A stretch of DNA of 64,000 bases from Algoriphagus sp. NG3 (GTDB lineage Bacteria; Bacteroidota; Bacteroidia; Cytophagales; Cyclobacteriaceae), in NCBI RefSeq assembly GCF_034119865.1, contig NZ_CP139421.1, positions 744,001 through 808,000 on the forward strand. The letters are read 5' to 3'. This document shows positions 1 through 9,340 of this stretch, in pieces. A program made the position numbers and the translations under genes. Position 1 is the first letter of the stretch. Each line of letters begins with the position of its first letter. The notes under the pieces were generated by a model, which did no database searches, was not told where the DNA came from, and was given only the letters and a program-made list of their open reading frames with translations.

Positions 1-788
1 CTTCTCGATTTAGAATAGTCAAGTTCTTTGTTTCCTCCTATAGCATAGTTGATTCCAGCCAATAGATGCTTTAGAAACAGCTCCTCAGTAAAGGATGCAT
101 TGGTGTGGCCACCTCCGGTATAGAAAGCACGGCCACCATCGTAGTCATGGTACCAGGCGATCGGGTGCTCACCCATATCCATTCCTCCCTGATATGATTC
201 CTCATCCAGGTTTAGCAAAACGTTTACCTCAGGATTCAATTTCTTATAGGAATACCATTCGTCAGTTCTTTCCCAAGGAGAGGGTAAAAAGGACGTAGCA
301 TCATTACTGGCATCAGTCACCGTGATTTTGCCTGCCTGTACGTTAGGATGGGGATCGTTGATGCCTGGGTGATCAGCAAAATAGCCGCCTACCATACGGC
401 CGTACCAACCCCAGTGATATTCGGTGTCCGCTGCTGCATGGATCCCTACAAAGCCCCCTCCTGCTTGGATGTATCGCTCAAATTCAGCTTCTTGTACATG
501 ATCCAGCACATCACCTGTGGTGCTGAGAAAAATTACCGTGGCATATTGGGACAGATTTTTTTCGTTAAAGCTGCTGCTTTGAGTGGTGGTGTCCACCTCA
601 AAGTCATTTTCAGCGCCTAGCTTTTGTATGGCGGCTATACCGCTGGGTATGGATTCATGGTAAAAGCCCGCTGTTTTGCTGAACACAAGTACTTTCGGTT
701 TTCCGGAGCGGGAATTACAGCTCCAGAAACCTACACAAGCAATGAGTCCAATCAGCAGTAGGCTTCTTAGGTTTTTTGGGAAATTCAT
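1..788 (-). CDS. ThuA-like domain lipoprotein (C-terminus beyond window)
   Basis: The frame opens at an ATG at 788 and runs off the left edge, so about 262 codons are visible and the C-terminus is missing. A hydrophobic leader ends in a lipobox-like GFWSC, so an envelope lipoprotein is likely. The mature part begins KVLVFSKTAGFYHESIP and contains GGGFVGIHAAADTEY and a GGRAFYTGGGH-type segment, all typical of the ThuA (trehalose-utilisation) family, which has a class I glutamine-amidotransferase-like fold. The enzymatic role of this family is poorly defined; it is often found near carbohydrate genes. It lies 127 bp downstream of galK on the same strand and could be co-transcribed. Confidence 0.85.
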   Translation of the reverse strand, partial: MNFPKNLRSLLLIGLIACVGFWSCNSRSGKPKVLVFSKTAGFYHESIPSGIAAIQKLGAENDFEVDTTTQSSSFNEKNLSQYATVIFLSTTGDVLDHVQEAEFERYIQAGGGFVGIHAAADTEYHWGWYGRMVGGYFADHPGINDPHPNVQAGKITVTDASNDATSFLPSPWERTDEWYSYKKLNPEVNVLLNLDEESYQGGMDMGEHPIAWYHDYDGGRAFYTGGGHTNASFTEELFLKHLLAGINYAIGGNKELDYSKSR

Positions 789-915
789 AGGTTTTAAAAT
801 TTTGGGAAAATAGGCTTATAAGTTCTATTCAGAATTTGATTTACAAAATGGGGTATTTTTTTGATATAATTCAAAGAAATTGTCTTTTTGAAACAATAGG
901 TATTTGAACGGAGCG

Positions 916-2061
916 TTATTCGAGTATTCTAGCTCCTTCTGAGAGAGATACAGGGATAAAATCCGCCTCAATATCGAAATTTTCCTTGTATGCTGAATGC
1001 AGCTCATCCTGGAAATTTTGAACTTTGGTATTGGCTACCAGATTGATCGTGCAGCCTCCAAAGCCTCCCCCCATCATTCTGGACCCAATCACGCCGGGCA
1101 AAGCCCAGGATTTCTCAGCCAGAAAATCCAATTCGGCACAACTGACTTCAAAGTCTTTACTGAGGCTTAGGTGGGATTCCTTCAGCAGTGTTCCAAATAC
1201 ATTCAGATCACCGGCGTGAAGGGCATTAGAAGCTAGGGTCACGCGGTCTATTTCGGAGATGACATGTTTTGCTTTAGGGAATAGCTCGGCAGGTAATAGT
1301 TTTTGCACTTTTTCCAGATCCTTCACCGGGATATCCCTAAGTGTGGTCGCTTCAGGGTAGATTTTCTGCAATATCCTCACACTTTCTTCGCAGGCTTCCC
1401 TGCGCTGGTTATAGGCAGAGTCCGCGAGGTTATGTTTTACTTTGGAGTTGACAAGTAGAAGGGAGTGCTCCCCGAAATCAGCCTCTACTTCAAAATGGGT
1501 ATTGGTACGGCAATCCAATAATAAGGCACGGTCTTTTACCCCAAATGCTGAGGCATAGGGATCCATGATGCCGCATTTCACCCCGGCAAAAAGATGTTCG
1601 GATTTCTGTGCGTATAATACGATTGACTTTTTAGTGACGGTCAATTTGAATACATCAGAAAGGGCTGTGCCTATAGCTACTGAGAGTGCGGCAGAAGATG
1701 ATAACCCAGATGCGGGAATATTCCCTCCGAAGGCGAGATCAAATCCTTCCAGCTTATAACCAGCCTGCTGAAACTGGGAGGTGACGCCCATAATATAGTT
1801 TGCCCAGTGATTTTTTTTAGGGGAAAAGGAATGGATGTCAAAAACAAACTCTTCTTCAAAATCAACAGAAAAAAGGCGACAGGAGGACAGACCGTTTTTC
1901 TGCATGCCCACCCAAATTCCCTGCTCTACTGCCGCTGGGAATACCAATCCTTCCTGATAGTCAGTATGTTCACCGATCAGATTGATCCTTCCCGGTGCGA
2001 AAGCCACTATGGGATTGTTGCCAAATAATTGGGTAAAGGATTGGATGATTTTTTCTTTCAT
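916..2061 (-). CDS. galK: Galactokinase
   Basis: 381 residues, the usual galactokinase length. Visible GHMP-kinase motifs in order are the signature PGRINLIGEHTDY at residues 23-35, the glycine/serine-rich ATP loop GGNIPASGLSSSAAL at 112-126, CGIMDPYAS near 171 (carrying the expected catalytic Asp) and the C-terminal MMGGGFGGCTINLV near 330. It phosphorylates galactose to galactose-1-phosphate in the Leloir pathway in the cytoplasm. It lies 113 bp downstream of a LacI-family regulator on the same strand, suggesting local regulation by a sugar effector. No galT or galE is visible here. Confidence 0.96.
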   Translation of the reverse strand: MKEKIIQSFTQLFGNNPIVAFAPGRINLIGEHTDYQEGLVFPAAVEQGIWVGMQKNGLSSCRLFSVDFEEEFVFDIHSFSPKKNHWANYIMGVTSQFQQAGYKLEGFDLAFGGNIPASGLSSSAALSVAIGTALSDVFKLTVTKKSIVLYAQKSEHLFAGVKCGIMDPYASAFGVKDRALLLDCRTNTHFEVEADFGEHSLLLVNSKVKHNLADSAYNQRREACEESVRILQKIYPEATTLRDIPVKDLEKVQKLLPAELFPKAKHVISEIDRVTLASNALHAGDLNVFGTLLKESHLSLSKDFEVSCAELDFLAEKSWALPGVIGSRMMGGGFGGCTINLVANTKVQNFQDELHSAYKENFDIEADFIPVSLSEGARILE

Positions 2062-2174
2062 TTTTTAGTTGTTGTATCTGAATAGTCAAAGCTTTCCCAT
2101 AAAGGTTTGTCATTCTCACATGCTAACTGGCCAATTCTCCGGGGGAAGGGAGTAATTTAGAGGTAATTTATAGA

Positions 2175-3197
2175 TCAAACCGATTTTGTCGATTGGCGTG
2201 GGAGCAAGGTAGTCTCTAAGACAATAGATATGGGATCGTCTGAAGCTTGTCCCTCCAACTGGTCAAGCAAATGGGTTGCCGCCAATTTTCCCATTTCATA
2301 GCCAGGCTGGGCGACAGTAGTGAGCGGTGGCTCCACCACTGCTGAAGCTGGGTTGTTGGTGAAACCTGCAAGAGCCATATCCTGTGGGACTTTGATTCCC
2401 AGCGATTTCCAGACGGCCAACAAGTCCAAAGCCACCGGATCTATCATACAAAAAACCGCATCAGGTCTATTCTCCATCTCAGTGATTTCCTTTGCTATCC
2501 TAATATTGTCTTGTTCGGTGAGATCACTTATTTTTATCAATTCTCCCTCCGGCTCAATTCCAAATTCACTTAAGGCATGTAGGTACCCTTCTTTTCTTTT
2601 TTTACTGATGTATAGATCCTCCGGACCTGAGACGTACATGATCCTTTTGCAGCCGCTCTCCAGCATATGCTTGGTGACCTGATAGGCACCGCCTTCATCA
2701 TTAAACGTGACTCTGGATACTGGAATATCCTCGTTTACCCTGTCAAACAGCAAGAAAGGAATCTCTCGGTTATAAAGATCCAGTAGATGGTCGTACTTGT
2801 TTGTCTCACGGCTTAAGGAGATCAGCAGTCCGTCCACCTGGGAAGAGACTAGGGTTCTGATGTTCGCTTTTTCCAGTTCAAGGGTTTCGTTGGATTGGCA
2901 GATCATCACATTGTACCCCCGTTTATTGGCGTAATCCTGGATACCAGAAATACAGGACGCGAAGAAGTGCGAAGTAATTTCAGGGACGATTACTCCAAGG
3001 GTATTGGTGCGGCTGATCCTGAGGCTTTGGGCCAATAGATTTGGCTGATAATTCATCTCCTTAGCCATCTCTACGATCCTCTTTTTTGTGTCTGGATGCA
3101 GCTCTGGAGAATCTTTCAGTGCCCTGGAAATTGTCGATACAGAAACTCCCAATTTCTTGGCGATTTCCTTCATCGTAACCTGATGTCCTTTTTTCAT
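2175..3197 (-). CDS. LacI-family transcriptional regulator
   Basis: 340 residues. An N-terminal LacI helix-turn-helix (VTMKEIAKKLGVSVSTISRA, about residues 7-26, then the hinge region with NYQPNLLAQSLR) precedes a periplasmic-binding-protein-like effector domain beginning near TNTLGVIVPEI. It is predicted to bind DNA as a dimer and respond to a sugar. It is transcribed directly toward galK and may be the first gene of a lacI-galK-thuA-like unit. The effector cannot be read from sequence; galactose or a galactoside is an inference from the neighbour. Confidence 0.93.
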   Translation of the reverse strand: MKKGHQVTMKEIAKKLGVSVSTISRALKDSPELHPDTKKRIVEMAKEMNYQPNLLAQSLRISRTNTLGVIVPEITSHFFASCISGIQDYANKRGYNVMICQSNETLELEKANIRTLVSSQVDGLLISLSRETNKYDHLLDLYNREIPFLLFDRVNEDIPVSRVTFNDEGGAYQVTKHMLESGCKRIMYVSGPEDLYISKKRKEGYLHALSEFGIEPEGELIKISDLTEQDNIRIAKEITEMENRPDAVFCMIDPVALDLLAVWKSLGIKVPQDMALAGFTNNPASAVVEPPLTTVAQPGYEMGKLAATHLLDQLEGQASDDPISIVLETTLLPRQSTKSV

Positions 3198-3222
3198 AAG
3201 ATTTGACTTTTAAAAGCCACAT

Positions 3223-3243
3223 GCCTGCCTGCGGAAGGCAGGC
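3223..3243. repeat. 7-bp inverted repeat upstream of the LacI gene
   Basis: GCCTGCC and GGCAGGC arms are separated by 7 bases and followed by a T-rich stretch on the plus strand. It sits between the LacI start and the end of the M28 gene, both minus-strand. The T-rich side points the wrong way for a terminator of the M28 gene, so a dispersed repeat or an operator is more likely. Similar TGCCT/AGGCA fragments occur in other spacers of this window. Confidence 0.4.
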
Positions 3244-3325
3244 TCGATTTTATTTTGCTAAAATCAATTAACTATCACTTTAAATCCCTCCGAGTCTACC
3301 GATTCTAAGAGGGAAGATAAGCTTT

Positions 3326-4306
3326 TTACTCTTGGTAAACTGTAAATAAAACAGTTTCACCTACAGCTTGCAGAGTTCGGCGGTCTATGATGTCCATATT
3401 ATCGGAATGCTTGTGATGGTATTGGCCAAAGCCATAATCCGGCGAAAACTCAATAATATTAATCATGGGGATTTTCGCATATTCATTTACAAAAGCATGA
3501 TCATCGATGATTTCAGGAGAATCTTTATAGATGAAAAAGTCACTCTGACCGATTTCAGCGGCATTGTCCCATACCTTCTTCAAAATGCCAGAGGCATACT
3601 GCCGGGAATAGCCTTCTCTATAGAATCTAGCGCCTTTGGCACCGACCAGATCCACCAAGATCCCGTAGTAAGCCGAATAATTGGGCTTGTGCTTGTTTTT
3701 AGACCAATGCTGGGAGCCTAGACACCACCAGAAATCCTGTTCTCTATTTCTTGTTTGGGAGCCCTCTGGTTCTCCGTCATCTTCACCGTCAAATAAGATG
3801 ATATCTATTCCCACGTCGGGTTTGAGCTCTTGGGTACCTATCACACGTGCGATTTCCACTAAAACACCGACGCCACTTCCACCGTCGTTGGCACCGTCTA
3901 TGGGCTCGGCTATACGCTCAGTATCCTTGTCGGCTATTCTACGGGTATCGTAGTGTGCAGCCAAAAGTATTCTCTTGCTTGCTTCAGGATTGTAGGATGC
4001 TATAATATTACTGAGATTCCAGGTTAGCCCATCGTAGGTTTTTGCCTGGAAATCCTGGGTTTCTACAGCAAAGCCATAGCCTTTAAATTTGGATATAAGC
4101 CAATTTTTAGTGGCTTTGTGCCCCTCAGTTTCCGGTACCCTAGGGCCAAAATCCACTTGCTTTTGCACAAAAGCGTAAGCAGAATCCGGGTTGAAAACAG
4201 GATAGGGCTTAGCCGAAGCTTTTTCTACGGTTTCATTTTTTTTCTCCGGACTACTACATGCCCCCGCTAGAAGCACTAAGCATATTAGCCAAAATCTATT
4301 CTTCAT
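3326..4306 (-). CDS. M28-family lipoprotein, glutaminyl-cyclase-like
   Basis: I choose the ATG at 4306 ([19 protein letters not shown], a lipoprotein signal with lipobox Cys) over a TTG 12 bases upstream, giving 326 residues. The M28 zinc-hydrolase fold is visible: AAHYDTRR, then [30 protein letters not shown] and [11 protein letters not shown]. The FDGED and D-L-V/I-G-A pairs resemble glutaminyl-peptide cyclotransferases, including the envelope type of Bacteroidota, so N-terminal pyroglutamate formation is a plausible alternative to aminopeptidase activity. The start lies inside the last codons of cysS (11-bp overlap), implying translational coupling. Confidence 0.85.
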   Translation of the reverse strand: MKNRFWLICLVLLAGACSSPEKKNETVEKASAKPYPVFNPDSAYAFVQKQVDFGPRVPETEGHKATKNWLISKFKGYGFAVETQDFQAKTYDGLTWNLSNIIASYNPEASKRILLAAHYDTRRIADKDTERIAEPIDGANDGGSGVGVLVEIARVIGTQELKPDVGIDIILFDGEDDGEPEGSQTRNREQDFWWCLGSQHWSKNKHKPNYSAYYGILVDLVGAKGARFYREGYSRQYASGILKKVWDNAAEIGQSDFFIYKDSPEIIDDHAFVNEYAKIPMINIIEFSPDYGFGQYHHKHSDNMDIIDRRTLQAVGETVLFTVYQE

Positions 4307-5786
4307 ACGCCCAGTCAATTTTATCTTTCATGTCTTTTACTACAAATCCTATTGCTTTTAAGCCTGCTCTGATCTCATCGACTTTTGCATAATCCCTGGC
4401 TGTTTTAGCCTCAGCATAAAGCCGCAGGAGCAAGTCCAACATTTTATTCTGGTTGTCCGGCTTTTCTTCTACCAGTCCCAGAATATCCGAAACAAAGGTC
4501 TTAAAGGTGTCAATCAACTTATTGAAAGTGGCTTCACCGAAAACAGCAGACTTCAATTGTCCTGTGTACATGGAATTGATTTTCTTCAGCATATTGAAGA
4601 GATGGCCTATCGCCTGTGCGGTGTTGAAGTCATCGTCCATGGCACGGTAGGCGTTGGTGATCATCTGCTCCACCTGCTTGATCTGCTCCACATCAAGTAG
4701 CGTGTCATCGGCTTCAAATTGTAGGAGTTTGGCGATTCTCAGTCCGTTGATCAGCTTTTTATAACCTTTTTGGGCAGCTTGGAGTGCTTCGTTGGAAAAA
4801 TCCAGCGTAGATCTATAATGTGCCGTGAGGATGAAATACCTGATTGTCATCGGGCTGTAAGCCTGATCGAGCAGTTTATGATTTCCAGTGAAAAGCTCCT
4901 GCAGGTTGATGAAATTGCCAAGAGACTTGCCCATCTTCTGACCGTTGATGGTGATCATATTATTATGCATCCAGTACTTGGCCGGATCCTGATGATTGCA
5001 GGCGTTTCCCTGGGCGATCTCACATTCATGATGGGGGAAGAGCAAGTCCATCCCTCCTCCGTGGATGTCAAATTGCTTGCCGAGGTATTTGGAGCTCATG
5101 GCTGTACATTCCAGGTGCCAGCCGGGAAATCCTACTCCCCATGGGGAATCCCACTTCATCAGATGCTCTGGAGAAGCATTTTTCCATAGGGCAAAATCCA
5201 CTGGGTTCCGCTTCTCATCCTGTCCGTCCAGTGTCCGGCTGCCGCTGAGAAGGTTTTCCAAATCTCTGCCCGAGAGCTTCCCGTAGTTACTTGTTTCATT
5301 GTATTTCAATACATCGAAATAGACAGAACCATTGATCTCATATGCCAAGCCTTCTTTCAAAATAGCTTCTACCAATGCGATCTGCTCTGGGATATGGCCG
5401 GTAGCGCGGGGTTCTATGCTAGGCTTCCAGGTATTCAGTAGCGCCATATCCCTATGGTAGCTGTCCGTATATTGCTGGGCCACTTCCATAGGTTCCAGCT
5501 GCTCTAGCTTGGCTTTTTTGGCGATTTTATCCTCTCCTTCGTCCGCATCTCCCTGCAAGTGCCCCACATCGGTGATATTTCGTACATAGCGAACCCGAAA
5601 ACCGAGATGGGTCAGGTAGCGGTTGACCGTATCAAAAGTGATGGCAGGGCGCCCATGGCCCAGATGAGCATCCCCATAGACTGTCGGCCCACAGACATAC
5701 ATGCCTACGAAAGGCGGATTTATGGGCTGAAATTCCTCTTTTTGGCGGGAAAGTGTATTGTATAGTTTGAGATTATGCGATTTCAT
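4296..5786 (-). CDS. cysS: Cysteinyl-tRNA synthetase
   Basis: 496 residues, normal for the family. Class I signatures are present: zinc Cys32 in [17 protein letters not shown] (the HIGH-type motif is HLGH), HLECTAMSS with Cys227, [18 protein letters not shown], and the KMSKS-type loop as KMGKS at residues 284-288. The C-terminal anticodon-binding region is complete. It charges tRNA-Cys in the cytoplasm and is essential. The 3' end overlaps the M28 lipoprotein gene. Confidence 0.97.
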   Translation of the reverse strand: MKSHNLKLYNTLSRQKEEFQPINPPFVGMYVCGPTVYGDAHLGHGRPAITFDTVNRYLTHLGFRVRYVRNITDVGHLQGDADEGEDKIAKKAKLEQLEPMEVAQQYTDSYHRDMALLNTWKPSIEPRATGHIPEQIALVEAILKEGLAYEINGSVYFDVLKYNETSNYGKLSGRDLENLLSGSRTLDGQDEKRNPVDFALWKNASPEHLMKWDSPWGVGFPGWHLECTAMSSKYLGKQFDIHGGGMDLLFPHHECEIAQGNACNHQDPAKYWMHNNMITINGQKMGKSLGNFINLQELFTGNHKLLDQAYSPMTIRYFILTAHYRSTLDFSNEALQAAQKGYKKLINGLRIAKLLQFEADDTLLDVEQIKQVEQMITNAYRAMDDDFNTAQAIGHLFNMLKKINSMYTGQLKSAVFGEATFNKLIDTFKTFVSDILGLVEEKPDNQNKMLDLLLRLYAEAKTARDYAKVDEIRAGLKAIGFVVKDMKDKIDWAYEE

Positions 5787-5790
5787 TTAT

Positions 5791-5826
5791 AGAATCAAGA
5801 TTCAAGTATCAAGAACCAAGAACAGA
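5791..5826 (+). repeat. Heptad (AGNNNCA) array upstream of cysS
   Basis: About five degenerate 7-bp units such as AGAATCA, AGATTCA, AGTATCA and AGAACCA lie in the cysS 5' region. They match the arrays of the 20-48 kb region. Confidence 0.7.
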
Positions 5827-6104
5827 AAAAGTCCGAAATTGATTCAGGCTGCAAAATAGGGGATTCGGACGGGGAAATGAAAGGGAATAGGAAATAGGTT
5901 TAAGACATATAATACGTTGGATAAGTGTCCGACTGCATGGTATGAGTCAAAAAAGAAGATAACTGAAGCTTTGGTTGGAAGGGTGGTCAGGATGACGGGA
6001 CTTGTGGTCAAGATCGTCGGGCTCTACAGCGGCTTTCATTTCTTGTTGGTATGCTCTTTTTATAGGTTAATTTTCGAAGCAAACCAACCATGGGGATTAG
6101 ATCA

Positions 6105-6239
6105 TCAAAATACGGATTTGCAAGGGGGGATACGTTTTTTCCGCTCTAACTTCACCATTTCAATTAAAATTTTTGTGTGCCCTAGTTTTATCGGACATTT
6201 ATCGGACATATTATAGGTTTATCGGATATTTATCGGGGA
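6105..6239 (-). pseudogene. Remnant of C-terminal MSDK/PIN-repeat region of the AlbA_2-type gene
   Basis: On the minus strand, from an ATG at 6209 to a stop at 6105, the sequence reads MSDKCPIKLGHTKILIEMVK and then LERKKRIPP. Upstream another frame reads PDKYPIN. Four 11-bp copies (TTTATCGGACA twice, TTTATCGGATA, TTTATCGGGGA at 6187-6239) are the DNA of these short peptide repeats. AlbA_2/Schlafen-type proteins of Bacteroidota often carry SDK or PIN repeats before a C-terminal winged helix, so this is read as the decayed 3' end of the gene at 6291-6938, the middle being lost. Confidence 0.5.
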
Positions 6240-6290
6240 AAAACATACTTCGTTGATTTTTTTTCACCCCTTTTAATAAGTAGCTTTTTT

Positions 6291-6938
6291 TCAACCAAAC
6301 CTAATATCACTGTCTGATTCAAAATACCCGATTTTGATATAAGCACCCGTTACAAATTTTTCTGGAGTGGGATGAAATAACAAAAGTGCTGCCCGCTTTA
6401 GGTATATGTTTTCTTTGAGTTGTAGGTTTTCAACGAGTTGTTCGTTGGTGTCTGTAAGGCTATCTTCGGCAAGGCGTTGGCTTCTGATGCCCCTTTTCTT
6501 GAAAAAGTCAAACGTTTCTGGTTTCAAATCTTTTACAGAAACATTGGGGATAGGCACACCATCCCATTTTTTGCCTTTCTTTTGGAGCATAAATTTGTCC
6601 AATGCTGTACCTTTTAATTCCTGTTTAGTACTACCGCTTCGGAAATGATATTGTCCTTTGTAATTTACGGGATAGGGATAGGCTTCAACAACGATTTCGA
6701 TGAAATTCCCATTCTTGGTTTCATGTAAGTTCACATCCGCCAAAACGCCCAAAACATCCCGTACTTTATTCGGGATGTCTTCCAATAACTTTTTTGCCTT
6801 TTCAAGGCCCACTACATTTCCATTGTCATCTTTTCCTATAAAAATAGTGCCGCCACTGGCGTTGGCAAAACCGCATATCCATTTAAGGTATTCATCCCGC
6901 CAGTTGGCTTTGTATTCTATGTTTTGTGTTTCAGGCAT
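6291..6938 (-). pseudogene. Truncated AlbA_2 (Schlafen-type) putative ATP-binding protein
   Basis: 215 residues from an ATG at 6938. The N-terminal AlbA_2 domain is intact: EYKANW, FANASGGTIFIGKDDNGNVVG, and FIEIVVEAYPYPVNYKGQYH followed by FRSGS. The frame then stops after YFESDSDIRFG, where full-length relatives (about 400-500 residues) continue into a GHKL-like ATPase region and a winged helix. A remnant of the far C-terminus lies just downstream. The gene is therefore broken by an internal deletion, although the N-terminal domain could still be made. Intact homologues are putative regulators common in accessory regions. Confidence 0.75.
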
Positions 6939-7341
6939 TCGTAGTTATTTAAGCGAATTTATGTTACGAATTCTAAAAAGTTATTAAAATATTATGATTA
7001 TCCGCAATGATGCCAGTAGCCATATTTTCATTGCTTTACTGGGAGGAAGACAGGAGGCCGAAGAAGGAAGAGATCTTAGTGCTAGTGTTTTCCGAATCCT
7101 ATGATGCTTTTATTGTTTTACTGGCAGAAAAGCGGATATACATATAAAATATTCACAAGTAATTTCCAGTACTGATACACAGGGATTACAAGCTACGATA
7201 TTTTAAAGTTCCTAGTAAGACGCTATTCAAGAAACGAACTCTTTCGGAGAGTAAAATACAAAAGCATTTATGTACTCAGATGATTTTGCATAGCTCGTGA
7301 AGAAAATCTCTACTGCATGGTAGCCGTACATGTAATAAAAA

Positions 7342-7411
7342 AAACCTTCGAAGGTTTAGAGTTCCGAAGGTCTTGAATCTTATCCTTTGAGGTTTAAGAA
7401 ACCTCGAAGGA
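7342..7411. repeat. Nested ACCTTCGA palindromes between the AlbA_2 remnant and purH
   Basis: A perfect palindrome AAACCTTCGAAGGTTT (7342-7357) is followed by a 13-bp inverted repeat with a 3-base loop and one mismatch (7383-7395 with 7399-7411). Further ACCTTCGAGG and GAGATTTCTCC copies extend to about 7480. This lies downstream of purH and resembles dispersed intergenic repeats of Bacteroidota; part could act as a bidirectional terminator. The rest of 6939-7495 shows no gene. Confidence 0.6.
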
Positions 7412-7495
7412 TTTATCTTTTATGCGAGCGAAACCTTCGAGGAGATTTCTCCTTCGTACCTCAGTCAAAATGACGCCTCAAAGGTTGCTACTTTC

Positions 7496-9022
7496 TTAAT
7501 GCTTAAAGTGTCTCACTCCTGTCATCACCATAGCGATGCCGTTTTCGTCGCAATAATCCACACTCAACTGATCTTTGATAGATCCTCCTGGCTGTACTAC
7601 CGCTGTGATTCCTGCCTTGTGGGCGATCTCTACACAATCCGGGAACGGGAAGAATGCATCTGACGCCATTACAGCTCCGTTTAAGTCAAAGCCGAATGCT
7701 TTAGCCTTCTCGATTGCCTGTAGCAATGCATCCACACGGGAAGTTTGGCCTACACCGCTGGAGAATAGTTGGTTCCCGTTAGAAAGGATAATGGTGTTTG
7801 ATTTGGTGTGCTTGCAGATTTTCGCAGCGAATACCAATGCGTCTTTTTCCGCTTCAGTTGGGGCTTTTTTGGTAGCTACGGTGAAGTCAGCTTTTGTTTC
7901 AGTAGCCAAATCCTTGTCCTGCTCGATCACGCCGTTCAGCAGAGTTTTGATCATTTTAGTGCCCGGAAGATCTATTTTTTGCTTCAGAAGAATTCTGTTT
8001 TTCTTGCCTTTCAATACTTCCAAAGCATCTTCTGTGAAATCCGGGGCTATCAACACTTCAAAGAATAGCGAGTGCATTTCCTCAGCAGCATCTTTGTCCA
8101 CTGTTTGGTTGGTTACCAGTACTCCGCCGAAAGCTGAAGTAGTATCAGCCTCGAAGGCTTTTTGATACGCTTCTTTTACGGTAGAAGCCAAAGCCACTCC
8201 GCAGGCATTGGTATGCTTCAAAATCGCAAAAGCTGTTTCGCCTTTGAATTCTGCAATCAAATTCACAGCGGCATCTACATCTACCAGGTTATTGTAGGAA
8301 AGTTCTTTGCCGTTCAACTGGTCAAAAAGAGCCTCCATGTTTCCGTAGAAATGGGCATTTTGGTGGGGGTTTTCTCCGTATCGAAGTGCTTTAGCTTTCG
8401 TCTCAGATACTTTCAATGCCGGAATATTCTCTGCTTGGTTGAAGTAATTGAAAATATGGGTGTCGTAATTGGAAGACACCTGAAATGCCTGAGCGGCGAA
8501 ATAGCGACGGTCAGCTAGGGTAGTAGCTCCATCTTGTTCGCTTAATCTTCCTTCCAGTTCAGTGTATTGGTCTTTGGAAGCGATGATGGTCACGTCCTTG
8601 AAGTTCTTGGCTGCTGCACGGATGAGGGAAATTCCCCCGATGTCAATTTTCTCTATGATATCCGCTTCAGAAGCCCCGGAAGCCACAGTTTCTTCAAATG
8701 GATACAAGTCCACAATCACCAAATCAATCGCTGGAATGTCATATTCTCCAGCTTGAGAAAGATCTCCTTCATTATCTCTTCTGTAAAGAATACCTCCAAA
8801 AATCTTTGGGTGAAGGGTTTTAACCCTGCCCCCGAAAATAGATGGGTAGCTGGTCAACTCTTCCACTGGAATAACTTCCGCACCTTGCTCTTCGATAAAC
8901 TTCTGCGTGCCACCAGTAGAGTAGATTTTCACACCATGTTTTTTCAGAAGGGCAATGATAGGTTCGAGGTTGTCCTTATAATAGACAGATATTAGGGCAG
9001 ATTGAATTTTTTTTGTAGCCAT
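7496..9022 (-). CDS. purH: Bifunctional AICAR transformylase / IMP cyclohydrolase
   Basis: 508 residues, full length. The N-terminal cyclohydrolase (MGS-like) domain shows STGGTQKFIEEQGAEV (35-50) and GGRVKTLHPK (64-73). The transformylase domain shows KALRYGENPHQ (211-221) and the catalytic KHTNACG (269-275), ending in GVRHFKH. It catalyses the last two steps of IMP synthesis in the cytoplasm. It stands alone here. The 318-bp spacer to the chitinase (9023-9340) holds no gene or clear element. Confidence 0.97.
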   Translation of the reverse strand: MATKKIQSALISVYYKDNLEPIIALLKKHGVKIYSTGGTQKFIEEQGAEVIPVEELTSYPSIFGGRVKTLHPKIFGGILYRRDNEGDLSQAGEYDIPAIDLVIVDLYPFEETVASGASEADIIEKIDIGGISLIRAAAKNFKDVTIIASKDQYTELEGRLSEQDGATTLADRRYFAAQAFQVSSNYDTHIFNYFNQAENIPALKVSETKAKALRYGENPHQNAHFYGNMEALFDQLNGKELSYNNLVDVDAAVNLIAEFKGETAFAILKHTNACGVALASTVKEAYQKAFEADTTSAFGGVLVTNQTVDKDAAEEMHSLFFEVLIAPDFTEDALEVLKGKKNRILLKQKIDLPGTKMIKTLLNGVIEQDKDLATETKADFTVATKKAPTEAEKDALVFAAKICKHTKSNTIILSNGNQLFSSGVGQTSRVDALLQAIEKAKAFGFDLNGAVMASDAFFPFPDCVEIAHKAGITAVVQPGGSIKDQLSVDYCDENGIAMVMTGVRHFKH

Positions 9023-9340
9023 TTGGGAATGGATTTGTTTTGTTTTTTGGAAAAGGCAAAGGTAGGGAAAAAGGCTGAAAAGGAGATCGAAGGCTTGGGA
9101 TTTACAAATTCGATTGTTAAGTTAATTGGATACAGTTTGCTATCAAATTTAAGGCGGAAGCAGCATGAAATTCGGGCTAAATCAGTTTTTCGTGGCACTT
9201 GGACTAGCAATAATAACTCCCCATCTCCGACCTGCCTGCTCCCAGAGGATGGCCTTTCCTATACTTTCCACCTTGAAATCCAGCTATTAAATGTCTTTAT
9301 ATGCTATATATATAATGTTATCCCGAAGGATAGTAGGGGA

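Noticed and set aside
916..3197. galK and the LacI gene as part of the susCD glycan locus
   Set aside because: They are separated from it by cysS, a decayed gene and purH on about 6 kb, so a single unit is not supported.
6187..6239. Four 11-bp TTTATCGG repeats as replication iterons
   Set aside because: There is no rep gene nearby, and the repeats translate on the minus strand into SDK/PIN peptides fitting the adjacent broken AlbA_2-type gene.
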